64,000 bases of DNA, taken from positions 976,251 through 1,040,250 of the forward strand of contig JXTB01000083.1 in the NCBI GenBank assembly GCA_002914805.1, read 5' to 3'. The stretch is from Parasponia andersonii (Eukaryota; Streptophyta; Magnoliopsida; Rosales; Cannabaceae). The notes under the pieces are model-generated. The model searched no databases. It was not told where the DNA came from and saw only the letters and a program-made list of their open reading frames with translations. Position 1 is the stretch's first letter, and the number at the start of each line of letters is the position of its first letter. This document shows positions 25,596-37,608 of this stretch, one piece after another. A program made the translations under genes and the position numbers.

Positions 25596-25706
25596 AGTAG
25601 TAGTTTCGAAGTAGAGTTGTTCATTATAAAAAGTACCTGGAAAAGATATTCTTTAACATTTGTAGGAGATAAAGATCTTAATAATTGTGAGTTGACGATT
25701 TTATGA

Positions 25707-27301
25707 GAAAAAAAGAAAAAGAAAATAGATGATATGCATGAGTAGTATCTGCCTAATCCTTTTGTTGGAGGAGATTACAAATGGCATGCATGCGATCATC
25801 AAAGTTATAGTATATTAATTATGCAATTGCGAACCATTGCTAATAGTTGCAGATTAATTACGATTGATTCAATACTAATTATAGTAAGCACTTTTGGTTT
25901 ATTGGTTGCCTAATTGCGGGAGGATTTTCTTGAATCCTAAATCTAAAGGTTTTACAAATGAGAAGGCAACTCAGTTGGTCTAGACCATCTCGGTTGGTCT
26001 AAAGACGTTATTGAATGACAAGTGCATTATAGAGATGTCATCGGTATAATTTTGGAATTCTTTAGTGAGAAGAACAATATTTTAGCTTAGTTTAGTTTTG
26101 TTGGTAGAACAAAATTTCTTATAGTATTATTTAGTGTCTCGATCTGAACCCAACTGAAACTTATCTAGTTACTTTTTGTTCTATGATTTATTTATTTTCT
26201 TGCTTTATGGCCAGTTTAAAAGTTGGTTTTTCATTTTATTATTTTAGACTACATCTGTTCAACCGCTATTTTTTTGTTTATAGTATTTAGGGAGGCGCCG
26301 ATTAATTATTCGAGTATTAGTCTGTTAATTTGATGAGTTCATCAACTTTTATCTCATAGCAAAGTCGAGTGAACAAGCTACATCAGTGGAAAATACAACA
26401 ATAGACCTGAAGAAAGGACAAAAATATCAACGAAACAACCGAAAATAACAATGCGAAAGTAACTTCACCGAACAATATGAGTTGGCAGTTGGAATATCGA
26501 AGCATAGGAGATGTCACTTTATCGTAATAACGACATTAAAGGATGAATGAAGTTCAATAAGAGCTGACTTGTGGCTCTCAAGTAGAATATAGTTGTTCTA
26601 GTCTTATGTATTTCCCATACGGGATTGTATCCTTTTAGTCAAAAGAAAAGAAATAATAGCAAGAAGAGTTTGCTTACAACCCCAAAATATTGAAGGCTTG
26701 AATTTCAGCCCAAGAATCTACCTTATGAAAATGCCACGCCATGGTTCCCCATTACCAAGTTCCATCTGCTTGCTTGTCTATATAGCAAGCCTATGAGCAG
26801 TGGTGTATAGTGCCAATGTTCTCACAAGTATATCTATCCAATAATACTTTTTTTTTTTTTTTTTGCATTTAGTTTTAACATGTTTGAATTAATATTAAAA
26901 AAAAAAGAAATTAAAATTATGTGCTAAAATAGGAGCATTTTATTATATGAAAATTTGCTTAATTGACTAAATAAAATTTTAGTTTTACCGCTGTGGAAGG
27001 TTTGATTCTTATATCCTGGAAGAAATTGATATGCTAAAGTCAAAGAATTGATATGAATGAAAAGCTTTCGTTATTATGTTTATTAGTATTGATATTTTAG
27101 TTATTATCTTTTGGTGATAATTTAATAAGGTGAAAAGATATTTATTTTATGGTATATATATATATATATATTTATATTTATGGGCTCTAGTTTGTGCCCA
27201 CATGATTTTATATATTTGAAATTTATATATAATTTAAGTAGATTAATTATTTGAATTCAGATATTTTTTTGTAGAGTCTATACAAATATACATATAGGTA
27301 T
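25707..27301. other. Intergenic sequence, nothing recognised
   Basis: No gene, RNA or clear transposon is seen. A long T run lies near 26850 and a (TA)n run near 27153-27171. Confidence 0.4.
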
Positions 27302-27314
27302 AGGTACTACAACA

Positions 27315-27615
27315 AAAAAGTCCTTTCAAGACGCTTTATAAGTGCTTTGAAAGGCCTTTCACGGCTCCCACAAAAGCGCATTGGTTGCAGGTGCCGTAAT
27401 AGGCTTTGGCTACGAAGGCGCTTATAAGGCACCGTGGAAGGTTTACCAAAGCGCCTATTAGGCGCTGTGAATGGCATCTTCCACGGCGCCTATTAAGCAC
27501 CTTAGATACCAAGGCGCTTAATAGGCATCGTGAAAGATGCCTTTCACGGTGCCTCCAAGGCACCTTGGTAGATAAAATCTTCCTCGACACCTTATAAGCG
27601 CCGTGATACATATTT
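27315..27615. repeat. Left subterminal repeats of the CACTA element
   Basis: Many direct and inverted copies of a motif around AAGGCGCTTATAAGGCACCG and its complement, with GGCGCC cores. In En/Spm-like elements such arrays bind the TNPA-type protein; that role is inferred here. Confidence 0.85.
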
Positions 27616-28429
27616 CCAAGGGTATTTATAACGTATTTGTCTATACTACCCCCTAAAATTTTATAAATGTAATCCAAATTCATTACATACACCAAATATT
27701 TGAAATAAAATGGAGTATAAATATATATTTATATACTAATATTAAATTAACATAATAATTTGATCATAATCATATCCATATAGTCTATATAAACTAAGTA
27801 TATATATACATTAGTTTTCTAAGCCAAACTAACATGATCATCAAAGACTATATATAGTTTAAATAAACAAAGATTAAGAACCTCAAATGAGAAATTGTAT
27901 TAGTTCTTCGATCCACTCTTTAAGAAGTCCGTTGATATCATCCTTTGTATAGAAATTTTGACCATTAAACTATAAATTCAAACACCTTATTTGTTAGAAA
28001 GTTATCAATCAAACTATAAATTAGAATAGAACTAATTAAACATATGGTTACACACCATTGTAGTAAATGATTTAACATTGGCTTGTTCAATAACTTCTCT
28101 CATAAATTTATATATGTAGAATCCGCACTCAATACTTGTCGGTTGTCTTGGGTACTATATATAAGCATAAAGTAAACATAAGTAATTTTAATTATTCTTC
28201 CACCCAACAAGTATTATTAATTCAAGTTTAGAACCTTTATTAACTTATAAACTGGACCATTTGGTCTTCATTTCTTCCCTTTTTCTACATTATATATCTT
28301 GAATGCACTTTGAATTGGAAATGGGTAAACACAATAATAAAATGTTAGCAATAGCAACCATAAGTAAAAATACTATAAGTAACTGAACTATAATAAAATA
28401 ATTATTAGAGAACTTACTCGATCATTGTT

Positions 28430-31000
28430 AAACCAATTTCCTCACGGAGAGCTAAGCCGAGAGGATCTAGAAACTATGCATAATCTTTGAGAGGATAAAT
28501 GATAAGCAACATCCAATGATCCATACTCATAAAATTGATGATAAAGATTATTAATATGTAACAATTAACTTCATATAGGAAGTAGTTGTTCATATGATAA
28601 TTTGTTAAGTTTAAAATCTTACCCATGATTCCAAGGTGTAATTAGAAATTGATGTTCATTCTCCATGGATAACATCCGGGTTGCTAAATTTATAGCATGA
28701 TCCTCACGTGAACTACCTTCTGTAGCAACTACACTAGGATCCATGAACATATACCTAGCTTGATAGCTATATTGGGTTACTAAATGGTGTAAATGCCTAC
28801 AAGTACAAAATGCAATGTGAATTAAGTGTTGTATTATATAATTGCCAACTATAGATACATGTATATATATAAAGTTCTATATATATATAAAAAATAAACT
28901 TCTTACCTCATGTATAACATAATAGGCATACCCCCAATATTTTGTAACGTGCAAAACTTAATTATGTCTTCTTTGAATACGGGCAAATGAAAAACTTCTC
29001 CAAACACTTCTTCATCAAATGGAACATTAACAACAACACCTTCATCCACTCTTTGAATAGTATTCAATAGTAATCTTATAGAAGCTGGTGCATCATCAAC
29101 AAATCTAAACTATTTTTGTGTAACAAATTCTATTTTCTTTCTTTGTGGATATACTCTTTCTTGTGTTTGAAGTGGCTATGGTTGTGAAGATTTATTCTTT
29201 CCTGTTTGATGCCTATTTATATCATTAAATTCTTAAAATCCAAATAAATGATGAAATGTTAACAAACAAGTTAATAATTCACATTAGAATTCAACAAAGG
29301 ATGAATTCATTTGGAAAATGGGTCTGCATACCAAATTATCTTCAAAGATGACAAGTATCTTAGGCCATGCAAGATGCGATCCAAGTACGTCACCTACCAA
29401 CCTTGTATCATCATCTGGATTTGGAATAGGAATTAGGGCTGTAGCATCAAGAACAACATCTACTGATACACGAAAATTATTCTCCCCCAATTCTCTGCCG
29501 TGAATAATAGTTGATGAGGTTGACTCTTGTACATGTCCTAAAGTAACTATGTAATCACGAGACCCCACTGTAAACTTGCATGGTCAGTTCTATAATATAG
29601 AAAATCAAACACAATTTATAAATACAAGTAGTTAATAAACAAATAAGAAAGAAACTCATATAAACATTCTTTTTAGAGTAGTGAAGATGTTCCTACAGCC
29701 ACCATTGGATTTACATGTATCTCTTGTAGTTGCACTTCTTCCCTTTGAACTTCTGACCGTGAAGGAATTGTATTAGAACCACCAATATTACTTTGTTGTC
29801 CTGCTTGAATCTTAGCAATTTCTGCTTTGAACCGTTCTTCTTGTTCTTTAAGCATTTGTTGTATCTTGCGTGTTTGTTCATCTTGCCATTATTTCAAATC
29901 GAATAATTGTTGCTTCTTTGTTGGAGCAGGTTGATGAAAATATTGTCTGTGGCTAACGTGAAATCTCATTCCCCGTACACGTCCAGAATATTCAGAAGTG
30001 TCTAAAGCCATTGTTAAGATATCATTAGGACCGTCTATCTCGAGATTTCCCTCTTGGAATTGTTGATTATAATCTTCCTATAAAACATGTACAGAATTGA
30101 ACATTAGACTATGCTATACTTTTAACAAAATTACAAATTAATATAATCAATATGTTGTAATAAGCAACTTACAATTCTACTAACTATCACTTTGATTTCC
30201 TCAGTATGACCTCCTTTTTTAGGGACGCGTCTTCTACTCCATAGTTTGGATCTATCAATACCACATCGGCCTTCGTCTTTTTCAATCTTAGCTTCTAATC
30301 CAGCATAATCCAAGCAAAACATACGATGTGGATATTTATTTTGCGTTGTTCTTCCTTGTTGTACTTTCCTAGCTTCTTCCTATTCTGCACTTACTCTTTT
30401 CTTAACAAACTCATCCCAAACTTTAGGTTCAATCCATGGTGCATATGATGCTAGAGGGTGCTCTAATAACTCTAGACAAGTATGTCTATACTTATAAATC
30501 AGTTCAGTTGTAATCCTAGACTTAAAATCTCTCCACATTTTCCCACAACTTTTTAAAGTTTCTTTTTTTGCTTTGTAGTCTAATATAAATATTTCCTACA
30601 ATGTAAAAGAAATAATGTTAATACCAAATATATATTCTAATAAATATGAAATAAAAAGATTCATGTTCATACCAATATTATATGCCAGAGCTCATCTTTT
30701 AGGTCCGTTGGTACAAGCGTCCAGTTATCAATGTATATTGGGATATTGCGACGAATCATAAGGCCACAAAAGCTCGCCAAATGTTTACCTTCATCCCTAG
30801 TTAGTTTTTCCCATTTATTGTACGTGACAACTTCTTTTTTGTTATCACTTCTTTTTATAATAAACTCCTTCATTTGAGTCGTTCCTCTTGGTTTCTTTTT
30901 GTGTTTTCTTTCACCTTGACTACTTTGTGATGGTGTAAATTGATAAACATCATCTGCACCTTCATTTTCTATGTCAATAATTACCTGTTAAATAATAAAA
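28430..31000 (-). pseudogene. CACTA second gene: Ptta/En-Spm-like protein with Ulp1-like end
   Basis: Minus-strand coding remnants separated by introns or stops. Near 30873-30667, WEKLTRDEGKHLASFCGLMI and NWTLVPTDLKDELW are typical of the plant En/Spm-associated transposase family. Then come CGIDRSKLWSRRRVPKKGGH (about 30250), a Lys/Glu-rich LKEQEERFKAEIAKIQ (about 29850), and RLVGDVLGSHLAWPK (about 29380). Near the 3' end, QARYMFMDPS, HWMLLIIYPLKDYA-stop-FLDPLG (about 28525-28455) resembles C48/Ulp1 cysteine proteases with the His of HW and the Asp of LDPLG. Stops interrupt it. Exact exon limits are not resolved. Confidence 0.7.
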
Positions 31001-31166
31001 CCACAAATATAGATAAAAAATTAAGATAGAAAATAATAAGCATGTAAACATAAGAGATAATATATTTTAAAAAATAAAATATTAATCCATAAAGATATAA
31101 AAATGAAACAAAAATATATACCTTATTTGATTTGTACCTCATTGGTTTCTTTCTTTGATTATCAAT

Positions 31167-34100
31167 CTAAATACCTTCACCATCATCTCGTAAACATGTA
31201 ACATTACCTTCATTAACGTCTTCTATCAAAGCCTCCACCGAAACTCCTTTTGAGAATATTTCATGAGCAACAAGAATTTCATTCTCATCTTCAACTCCTA
31301 AATTTTGATATTCTTTTGGTTTTATTGCAAGAACAATTGACCATCGAGTATCAAGTGGATCATTGATATAAAATACTTGTTTTGCTTGTGTTGCTAATAT
31401 AAATGGATCATTCTTATGATATATCTGGTTTAGATCAACTAAAGTGAAGCCTAACTCATCTTCTCTAACCCTATGGTTACTCTCCACCCATTGACACATA
31501 AACACCAGGAACCGAAATGTGACAAAACTAAGTTCCCAAATTTCTTCGATAACGCCATAGTATACCATATCACCCTCTATTGGGCTTTTATCCTTCGAAC
31601 TTAAAAATTGTATGGTTTTTGCAACAATACTTATCCCACTATTTTGGATTGTTTTTTTATTGTCACAGTCTCTTATGCAAAAATGAACATTATTAACTTG
31701 ATAAGTATTATACTTAATTATATCCAATGATAGTTCACGTGATATCCATTTCAATGTATCCAATAGATTATATGTTATCTTGTTCATTTCAACTACAATC
31801 TATTCAAAATGCAAAATTAATAATTAAAAAACCCAATATATTAATACTCATACTCTAAAATAGGGAAAAAAAATGAAACCAAATTATTATTGTAACAATT
31901 AATTGGAATTACCCATTCGCGAAACCAACTAATAAAAGTTCGATGATGTTCATTATGGATCCATTTCTCTCTTTTTGGTTTCATTGAGAATTGTGTTTTG
32001 ATCCAATTTATATGCTCCCTTCAACAAATCATTCCCAAAGTAAACCATTATTATTAAAGAATTCAATATTCAATCAATACAAATCTAATTCACAATAAAA
32101 CTTACTCGATGAAATGTTGAACTTTAGCTATATTTTGTAACACAGTACGATATGTTTGATCTAGTTATTCTCGTTTAACTGTATACACGATACTACTACT
32201 TAAGCTTTTATTAATATTTGAAGATGCTGGTACTCCGATAGCTTCTATATTTGCCAAATACTCAGAACAAAACTCAATAGCTTCTTCTGCGATATAACAA
32301 TCTACAATGCATCCTTCTGGCCGGCTTCGATTTCTAACATATTCTTTTAGAAGTTTCATGTATATCTCAAATAGATACATCCATCTCAAATAAACAGGAC
32401 CACATAACTTCACTTCTTTAACCAAATATACAGTAAGATGTATCATTATACCAAAAATTAGGAAGAAAAAACTGCTCGAACATGCACAATGTTACAACAA
32501 GTTCACGTTGTAGTTCGTCTAACTTGGATACATCGACCACCTTAGAATAAATTCCATTAAAAAATAAGCATAATCTGGTGATTATATATCGAACATTTTT
32601 TATGTAATACGGACATGATCGCTATAGGTTGCAGATGTTGCATTAGTGTATGACAATCATGAGATTTAAGTCCAACTAGTTTCAAATTGTTCAAATTCAC
32701 TAATGTTCTAATATTAGAAGAATAGCCTTCAGGAACCTTCACATTAAATAAAGATTGACACAATTGATATTTTTCTTCCTTTTTCAATGTGAAGCAAGCA
32801 GGGGGTAAATATGTTCGCTTCTCCCCTACTTTAGGAGCTAATTATTTTTAAACACCTATGTCAACAAGATCTACGCGGGCACCAATACGATCCTTATTCT
32901 TCCCTGGAATATTTAATAAAGTTCCAACTATACTATTACATATATTCTTCTCAATATGCATGACATCTAAGTTATGTCTTAGAACTAAATGTTGCCAATA
33001 CTCCAACTTAAAGAATATAGATTTCTTCTTCCAACAACTCTTTGGGGATTTTTACAACCTTCACATCACTGCGTCTTTTTCTTTTCTTACTGATATCACT
33101 TATTTTAACCTTTCCAAGCCTAAATTCGAGCTTAGAGACTGTTTCTAGTATCTATGTCCCAGTTAAAGATTGTGGTGCCCATTCAATTCTTGAGAACCAT
33201 TAAATACTTTTTTCCAATTTCTGTATACATGTTTGCGAGGTAAAAATCTTCTATGGCCCATATAACTCAATTTTCTAGCATGTGTTAAGAACTGACAACT
33301 TGTTTCCTTATCACAAATAGGACATGCTTTATATCCTTTAGTGGAAAACCCAAACAAATTCCCATATGCAGGGAAGTTATTAATTGTCCATAGTAAGACA
33401 ACCTTGAGAGTAAAATTTTCATCCTTATATGCATCATAGGCTTTCACACCATCATTCCACAAACTGTTCAACTCATCAATCAACGGGGCTAAATATACAT
33501 CAATATCATTACTAGGTTGTCTAGGTCCTGATATTAACATTGTAAGAAGTGTAAACTTTCTTTTCATACACGACCATAAAGGAAGATTATAGATTACAAG
33601 CATTACAGGCCAATAACTGTATTTGCTACTTAGAGTTGTATGAGAATTAATACCATCTGCAGATAGACCAAGACGAAGATTCCTTTGATCACTTCCAAAA
33701 GAAGGCCATTTCTAATCTATTATTTTCTAAGCCGGTGAATCGGCTGGATGTCTAAGTTTACCATCTTCTATCCTCTTATTCGCATGCCATATTAGATCTT
33801 TAGCATGCTCAAGATTTCGGAATAGACAGGTAAAACGAGGAATTGGAGGAATATACCACAAAATCTTAGCAGAGGTTCCAACTTTTACCTTTTTAGAATT
33901 CTTATTTTGTTGCCACCTAGACTCACCACATACTGGACAACAAATTGCATCTTTAAATTTCTTTCGATATAAAATACAATCATTTGGGCAAGTGTGAATT
34001 TTCTCATATTGCATACCCAATGAGCATAAAGTCTTTTTAGCCTCATAAAAGGAAGGTGACATCTTATTATCATTTAGCAATATCTCTCCTAGTAAAGCTA

Positions 34101-34587
34101 ACAAGTCTGAAAAACTCTTATCACTCCATCCATGTCTTGCTTTCAAATTATACAATTTCAATAATTTAGACAACTTTGTAAATTTCGTACAACCCGGATA
34201 GATTAGTTTCTCAGCATCATTAAGCAATGATTGACACTTAATAGGATCTACATCTGTTTTATACTGTGCATCATCAATCATTTCAAAAAGATTATTATTT
34301 AAATCCAACTCATAATCATCTCTTATACTCTTCTTTGACGAAAATCCGGTAATTGGAACCTTTTCACCATACCAAATCCATTGTTTGTAACTTTGATCTA
34401 TTCCATTGAAATATAAATGTTATTTTATCTTTTTAACACCTATCTTTTGCAAATTTCCACATTTAATATACGGACATGGAATTAAATTGAAATCTTTGAC
34501 ATTTTCAATAGCAAACTCCAAAAAGCTATCAACTCCCTTTCTATATTCAGTCGATAGTCTATCTGCCAATATCCATTCCTTATCCAT
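31167..34587 (-). pseudogene. CACTA transposase, TNP2/TNPD type, inactivated
   Basis: It starts at the ATG at 34587 (MDKEWILADRLSTEYRKGVD), a transposase-associated N-terminal domain with CPYIKCGN. It continues through Transposase_21/TNP2 sequence: CCPVCGESRW, LWYIPPIPRF, HANKRIEDGKLRHPADSPA (ending near 33736), then SADGINSHTTLSSKYSYWPV, ISGPRQPSNDIDVYLAPLID and FPAYGNLFGFSTKGYKACPI. Next come HNLDVMHIEKNICNSIVGTL, a DUF4218 part (KLCGPVYLRWMYLFEIYMKL, 32446-32165) and a DUF4216 part (GDMVYYGVIEEIWELSFVTF, 31787-31167). Stops at HLYFNG (TAA), after PADSPA (TAG) and elsewhere kill it. The transposase would cut and paste the element in the nucleus by binding its ends. Confidence 0.9.
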
Positions 34588-35224
34588 TTTAAGCATAATT
34601 GAAAAAAAAAATAAAAAATAAACAACTGATATAAAAAACTAACTAAATTGAGTACCATAAAAAATTGTACATAATCTCCCCTATTTCTAGCATTAACCAA
34701 TTGAGTAACTAAACCACCAATTATAAATTAACAATCATTTCAAATTATTGTTATATTTCTAAGTACTACCAAATTCAGAACTTAATTTATTCTTAAATAG
34801 TTTCATTTATTATATACAATTTGTCAATCAACCAAATATAACATATGACAAAATAATATCAACACAAATAATAAACTCAACCAATCCCACACAAATAGTC
34901 TAACTCGGCATTACAAGAGTAAAGATTATCAATGCATGCTCAAGATATTCACATTTGATAAATTAGAGTTCTAAATATAAACTCTTTCAAATATAACCTA
35001 AAACATGAAATTTCTACAAAATAATTGGTCAAAATCATGGTTAAGACAAGGGGTAATTTAATTTTAGTGACAAAAACGAGTTTAAAAGCTTAAACATACC
35101 TTGTTTACAAAAAAAAATGGTGAAAATAATGGAAGGGGGACACTGGCCGTGGTTAGAAGTGAAGAGGGAAAATGGTGAGAAAAGTAAGAGAGAAGTGACA
35201 TAGCCTCGTTTTTTTGGGTCCTTT

Positions 35225-35530
35225 ATATAGGACCCCTACCTCGGCGCCATATGGGCGCCGAGAAAAGTATATCACGGCGCCTTATGGGCGCCGTGAAAGT
35301 TAAATACCACGACGCTTTTTAGGCGCCGTGGTAGATGTATACCACGACGCCTTATAAGCGCTATGAAAATTATATCCAACGGCGCCCATTAGGCGCCGTA
35401 AAAAATCTTACACCACGGCACTTTTTAGGTGCCATGGTATTTCTCCGTTTATTATTGCGCTTGTTAAGTATCGTGATAGTTAATCAATTATCACGACACT
35501 TCCATACGCGCACCGTAATAATACATATTT
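35225..35530. repeat. Right subterminal repeats of the CACTA element
   Basis: Arrays of CACGGCGCCTTATGGGCGCC-type motifs and variants, in both orientations, mirror those at the left end. They lie next to the TATA-like sequence upstream of the transposase gene. Confidence 0.85.
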
Positions 35531-35542
35531 TTAGTAGTGAGG

Positions 35543-37032
35543 TGTCCATATTTTAATATTTATCTCTAATTATTTTCTCAAGGTCTGCTACTCTAGCAAA
35601 TCGACTTAGACACTATGATTATATAAGATAAATAGAAACACCTTTAGTTATCTAGATCTTTAAAGTCATTAGCTTAACTGACTTAAACTCTTATTTCTTT
35701 CTTTAATGGCATTTATGAATGACATGCCTTTGTGTTAATTACTTGTTACACTAAAGGTGAGTCATTTTTTTGAAGGACTAATTATATTTAGATGTAATAT
35801 ATATGTATAAAATATGCCTTGTATCGTGAGTTTGACTGTTCGTCCTCCTATTTCTAAAGGGCCTGATTTTATGTGGGAATAGAAGTTAATAGTTATGAAA
35901 ATTTTATAGTATACGGAACTAGTGTACTTGTCATTTTATATTGATGTTTCTCTTCTATTATTATTATTATTCAAAGTGGTTAATATCTAAGGGCTTATAG
36001 AAATATGATCAAATTTTAAGCCTAATTTAAATAAATATCTATTTGCCAAATATTATAACAAAATATCTGGTATATATGTTTATATATTAAGTGTAAAATT
36101 TTATACCAAATACAAAAAATTATATACTCAGCATATTTTAGTACAATAACTGAAATTGATAGATATATTTATCTACTAAGTATAAAACTATATATACTTG
36201 AACATATAATTATAAAATTTAAAAAATAGATATCTACTTAATCAAATTTAAATATTTGTCATCTACTTAAATTTCTCTAATATCTATGGTTAATGATCTG
36301 CTAAATTTAAAGTTAAATGAAGTTTTAATTATTAGGATTAATGGCACTAAAATATCCTCCAATTGGCTTTTTTTTTTTAGCAAAAAAATAACTTTACTTT
36401 TAAATTTTGTAAAATAATACTTTCATATCTGAATTTTTTTGTAAACTTATAATGCCCAATTTAGTAAATCTACCAGTAGAGTGACAAAAGTGCCCCTCTT
36501 AATTTAAATACTAATTTAAATTAAGGTATTTTCTTATTAGTTTTTTTCTTTTTTTAATTAAAAAACACCAACAAGGTCATTCCAGTAGTGCTACTTGTGG
36601 CAGTCCAATTCCTCCGAACAATTACTACCCATGGCAGAGGAAGAGATATCGCAGGCTCCTCCTCCATTATTGGCAACAAGCAAATCTGCCTCTTAACAAT
36701 CAATTGAGAAAAAAAGTCAATATTTGGTGCCAAAAAAAAAAAAGAACTTTATTCATCATTGTTATACAAAAGCCATTAAAAAAAAAAAAACAATTATCGA
36801 AGAAGAGGATGTGCCAGATAAGTCTTCATCTTGGCTCTGATATTCCCCGTACCCATACTCATGAAGCCAACCATCCTTATATAAATCCTCTTCTTCTTTT
36901 TTTTTGTCATTTAAAATAAAAACCAGTCAGCCTTTTCTCTCTACCATCAAACTCAAAATCTAAAACCCATTTGCTCCCAAAAGCGTGTAAATGTGATATG
37001 AAAGACTGAAACACAAGAGAGAGAACAGATTT
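35543..37032. other. Intergenic sequence with a possible broken gene start
   Basis: An ATG at 36632 in good context opens a 21-codon frame (MAEEEISQAPPPLLATSKSA) ending in TAA. It may be the remnant of a gene first exon, but no further coding support is found. The rest is AT-rich. Confidence 0.3.
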
Positions 37033-37571
37033 TGTTAACGTGTGAAAAGGAAAAGAGCATTAATTGCTCTTGATATGCGCCAGCAAAAGAAACACGGTTA
37101 TCAATCCGTGTATTGAGCATTTAATGCTTTTGCCAGCCAAAACAATACACGGTAGAAACCGTGTACAATTCGTGTGATATATATAGAAAATGTGATAAAA
37201 GGTTGGTGAACCTCAATTATAAATAGGGACTCTATTGCTCATTTGTTTTCATCCCAGAAAAGAGTAAAATACATCAAGTGTAAAGTGAGAGTAAAAATTG
37301 AGAGTTTTTATTCTTGAGAGTTAAGAGAAAAATACAGTTTTTCTCTTGGGTGTATTCGGGATCTGGGGTGTGAGTTGAGAGTGTTGAGTGTAAACACTTG
37401 TAAAGGTTCTTTTTCTCCCAATAGTGAAAATCTGCAGCAGCTCCATGGACGTAGCCAATTTGGTGAACCACGCTAATTTTGTGTGTCCTATTTATTTATT
37501 TCGGCATTATTTTTGCATTTATTTTATCGCTTCCACTATTGTGTGTCTATTGGGGAGGTTATTCCCTGACA
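37033..37571 (+). repeat. 5' LTR of the copia element
   Basis: 539 bp, TGTTAACG to CCCTGACA. A TATA-like ATTATAAATAGGG near 37218-37230 could be the promoter. Two ACACGG/CCGTGT inverted repeats lie upstream of it. Confidence 0.93.
37052..37170 (+). promoter_or_regulatory. Duplicated palindromic module in the copia U3
   Basis: ACACGG at 37092-37097 pairs with CCGTGT at 37106-37111, and ACACGG at 37147-37152 pairs with CCGTGT at 37159-37164. Each is preceded by a GAGCATTWAWTGCT stretch and CCAGC, so a module of roughly 55-70 bp is repeated. Position upstream of the TATA suggests enhancer elements, comparable to repeated palindromic boxes known in tobacco copia LTRs. Function is inference. Confidence 0.6.
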
Positions 37572-37573
37572 AC

Positions 37574-37585
37574 TGGTATCAGAGC
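37574..37585 (+). other. Primer binding site of the copia element
   Basis: TGGTATCAGAGC lies two bases after the 5' LTR and matches initiator methionine tRNA. Confidence 0.93.
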
Positions 37586-37608
37586 GAGGTTCGATTTTAG
37601 TGGGAGCG

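Larger units (their letters stand above)
13591..25706 (+). pseudogene. MATH-domain gene split by nested insertions
   Basis: Pieces of one plus-strand MATH gene, collinear with the minus-strand MATH pseudogene at 904-1639. 13591-13668 encodes DGEGYISIYLKLADTN. 24136 to about 24210 continues with LGSKVNA-like sequence and is frame-disturbed. An intron follows. 24538-24636 encodes KFIDLATFMIPSK, a stop, then YIVNNS. 25601-25706 resumes with SFEVELFIIKSTWKRYSLTF and ends at TGA. The gaps are filled by a TIR element containing a gypsy element, and by a solo LTR. A MITE abuts the 5' side. The gene is clearly dead. Assignment to the MATH family is firm from the KFIDLATF and GYISIYL motifs; original length and role are unknown. 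Confidence 0.75.
27305..35539 (-). mobile_element. CACTA (En/Spm) DNA transposon, decayed
   Basis: 8235 bp. The right end, reverse complemented, reads CACTACTAAAAATATG. The left end reads TACTACAACAAAAAAG, the CACTA terminus with its first C changed to T. A 3-bp target duplication AGG lies at 27302-27304 and 35540-35542, as expected for CACTA. Both subterminal regions are packed with GC-rich GGCGCC-containing repeats. Two gene remnants lie inside, both on the minus strand: a TNP2-type transposase and a second gene with a Ulp1-like part. Many stops are present, so it is not autonomous now. Confidence 0.92.

Noticed and set aside
27336..27695. Arg-rich open frame in the CACTA left end
   Set aside because: Translation of subterminal repeats; the repetition explains the frame.
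36704..36919. Lys-rich plus-strand frame
   Set aside because: Encoded by A runs; no family resemblance.
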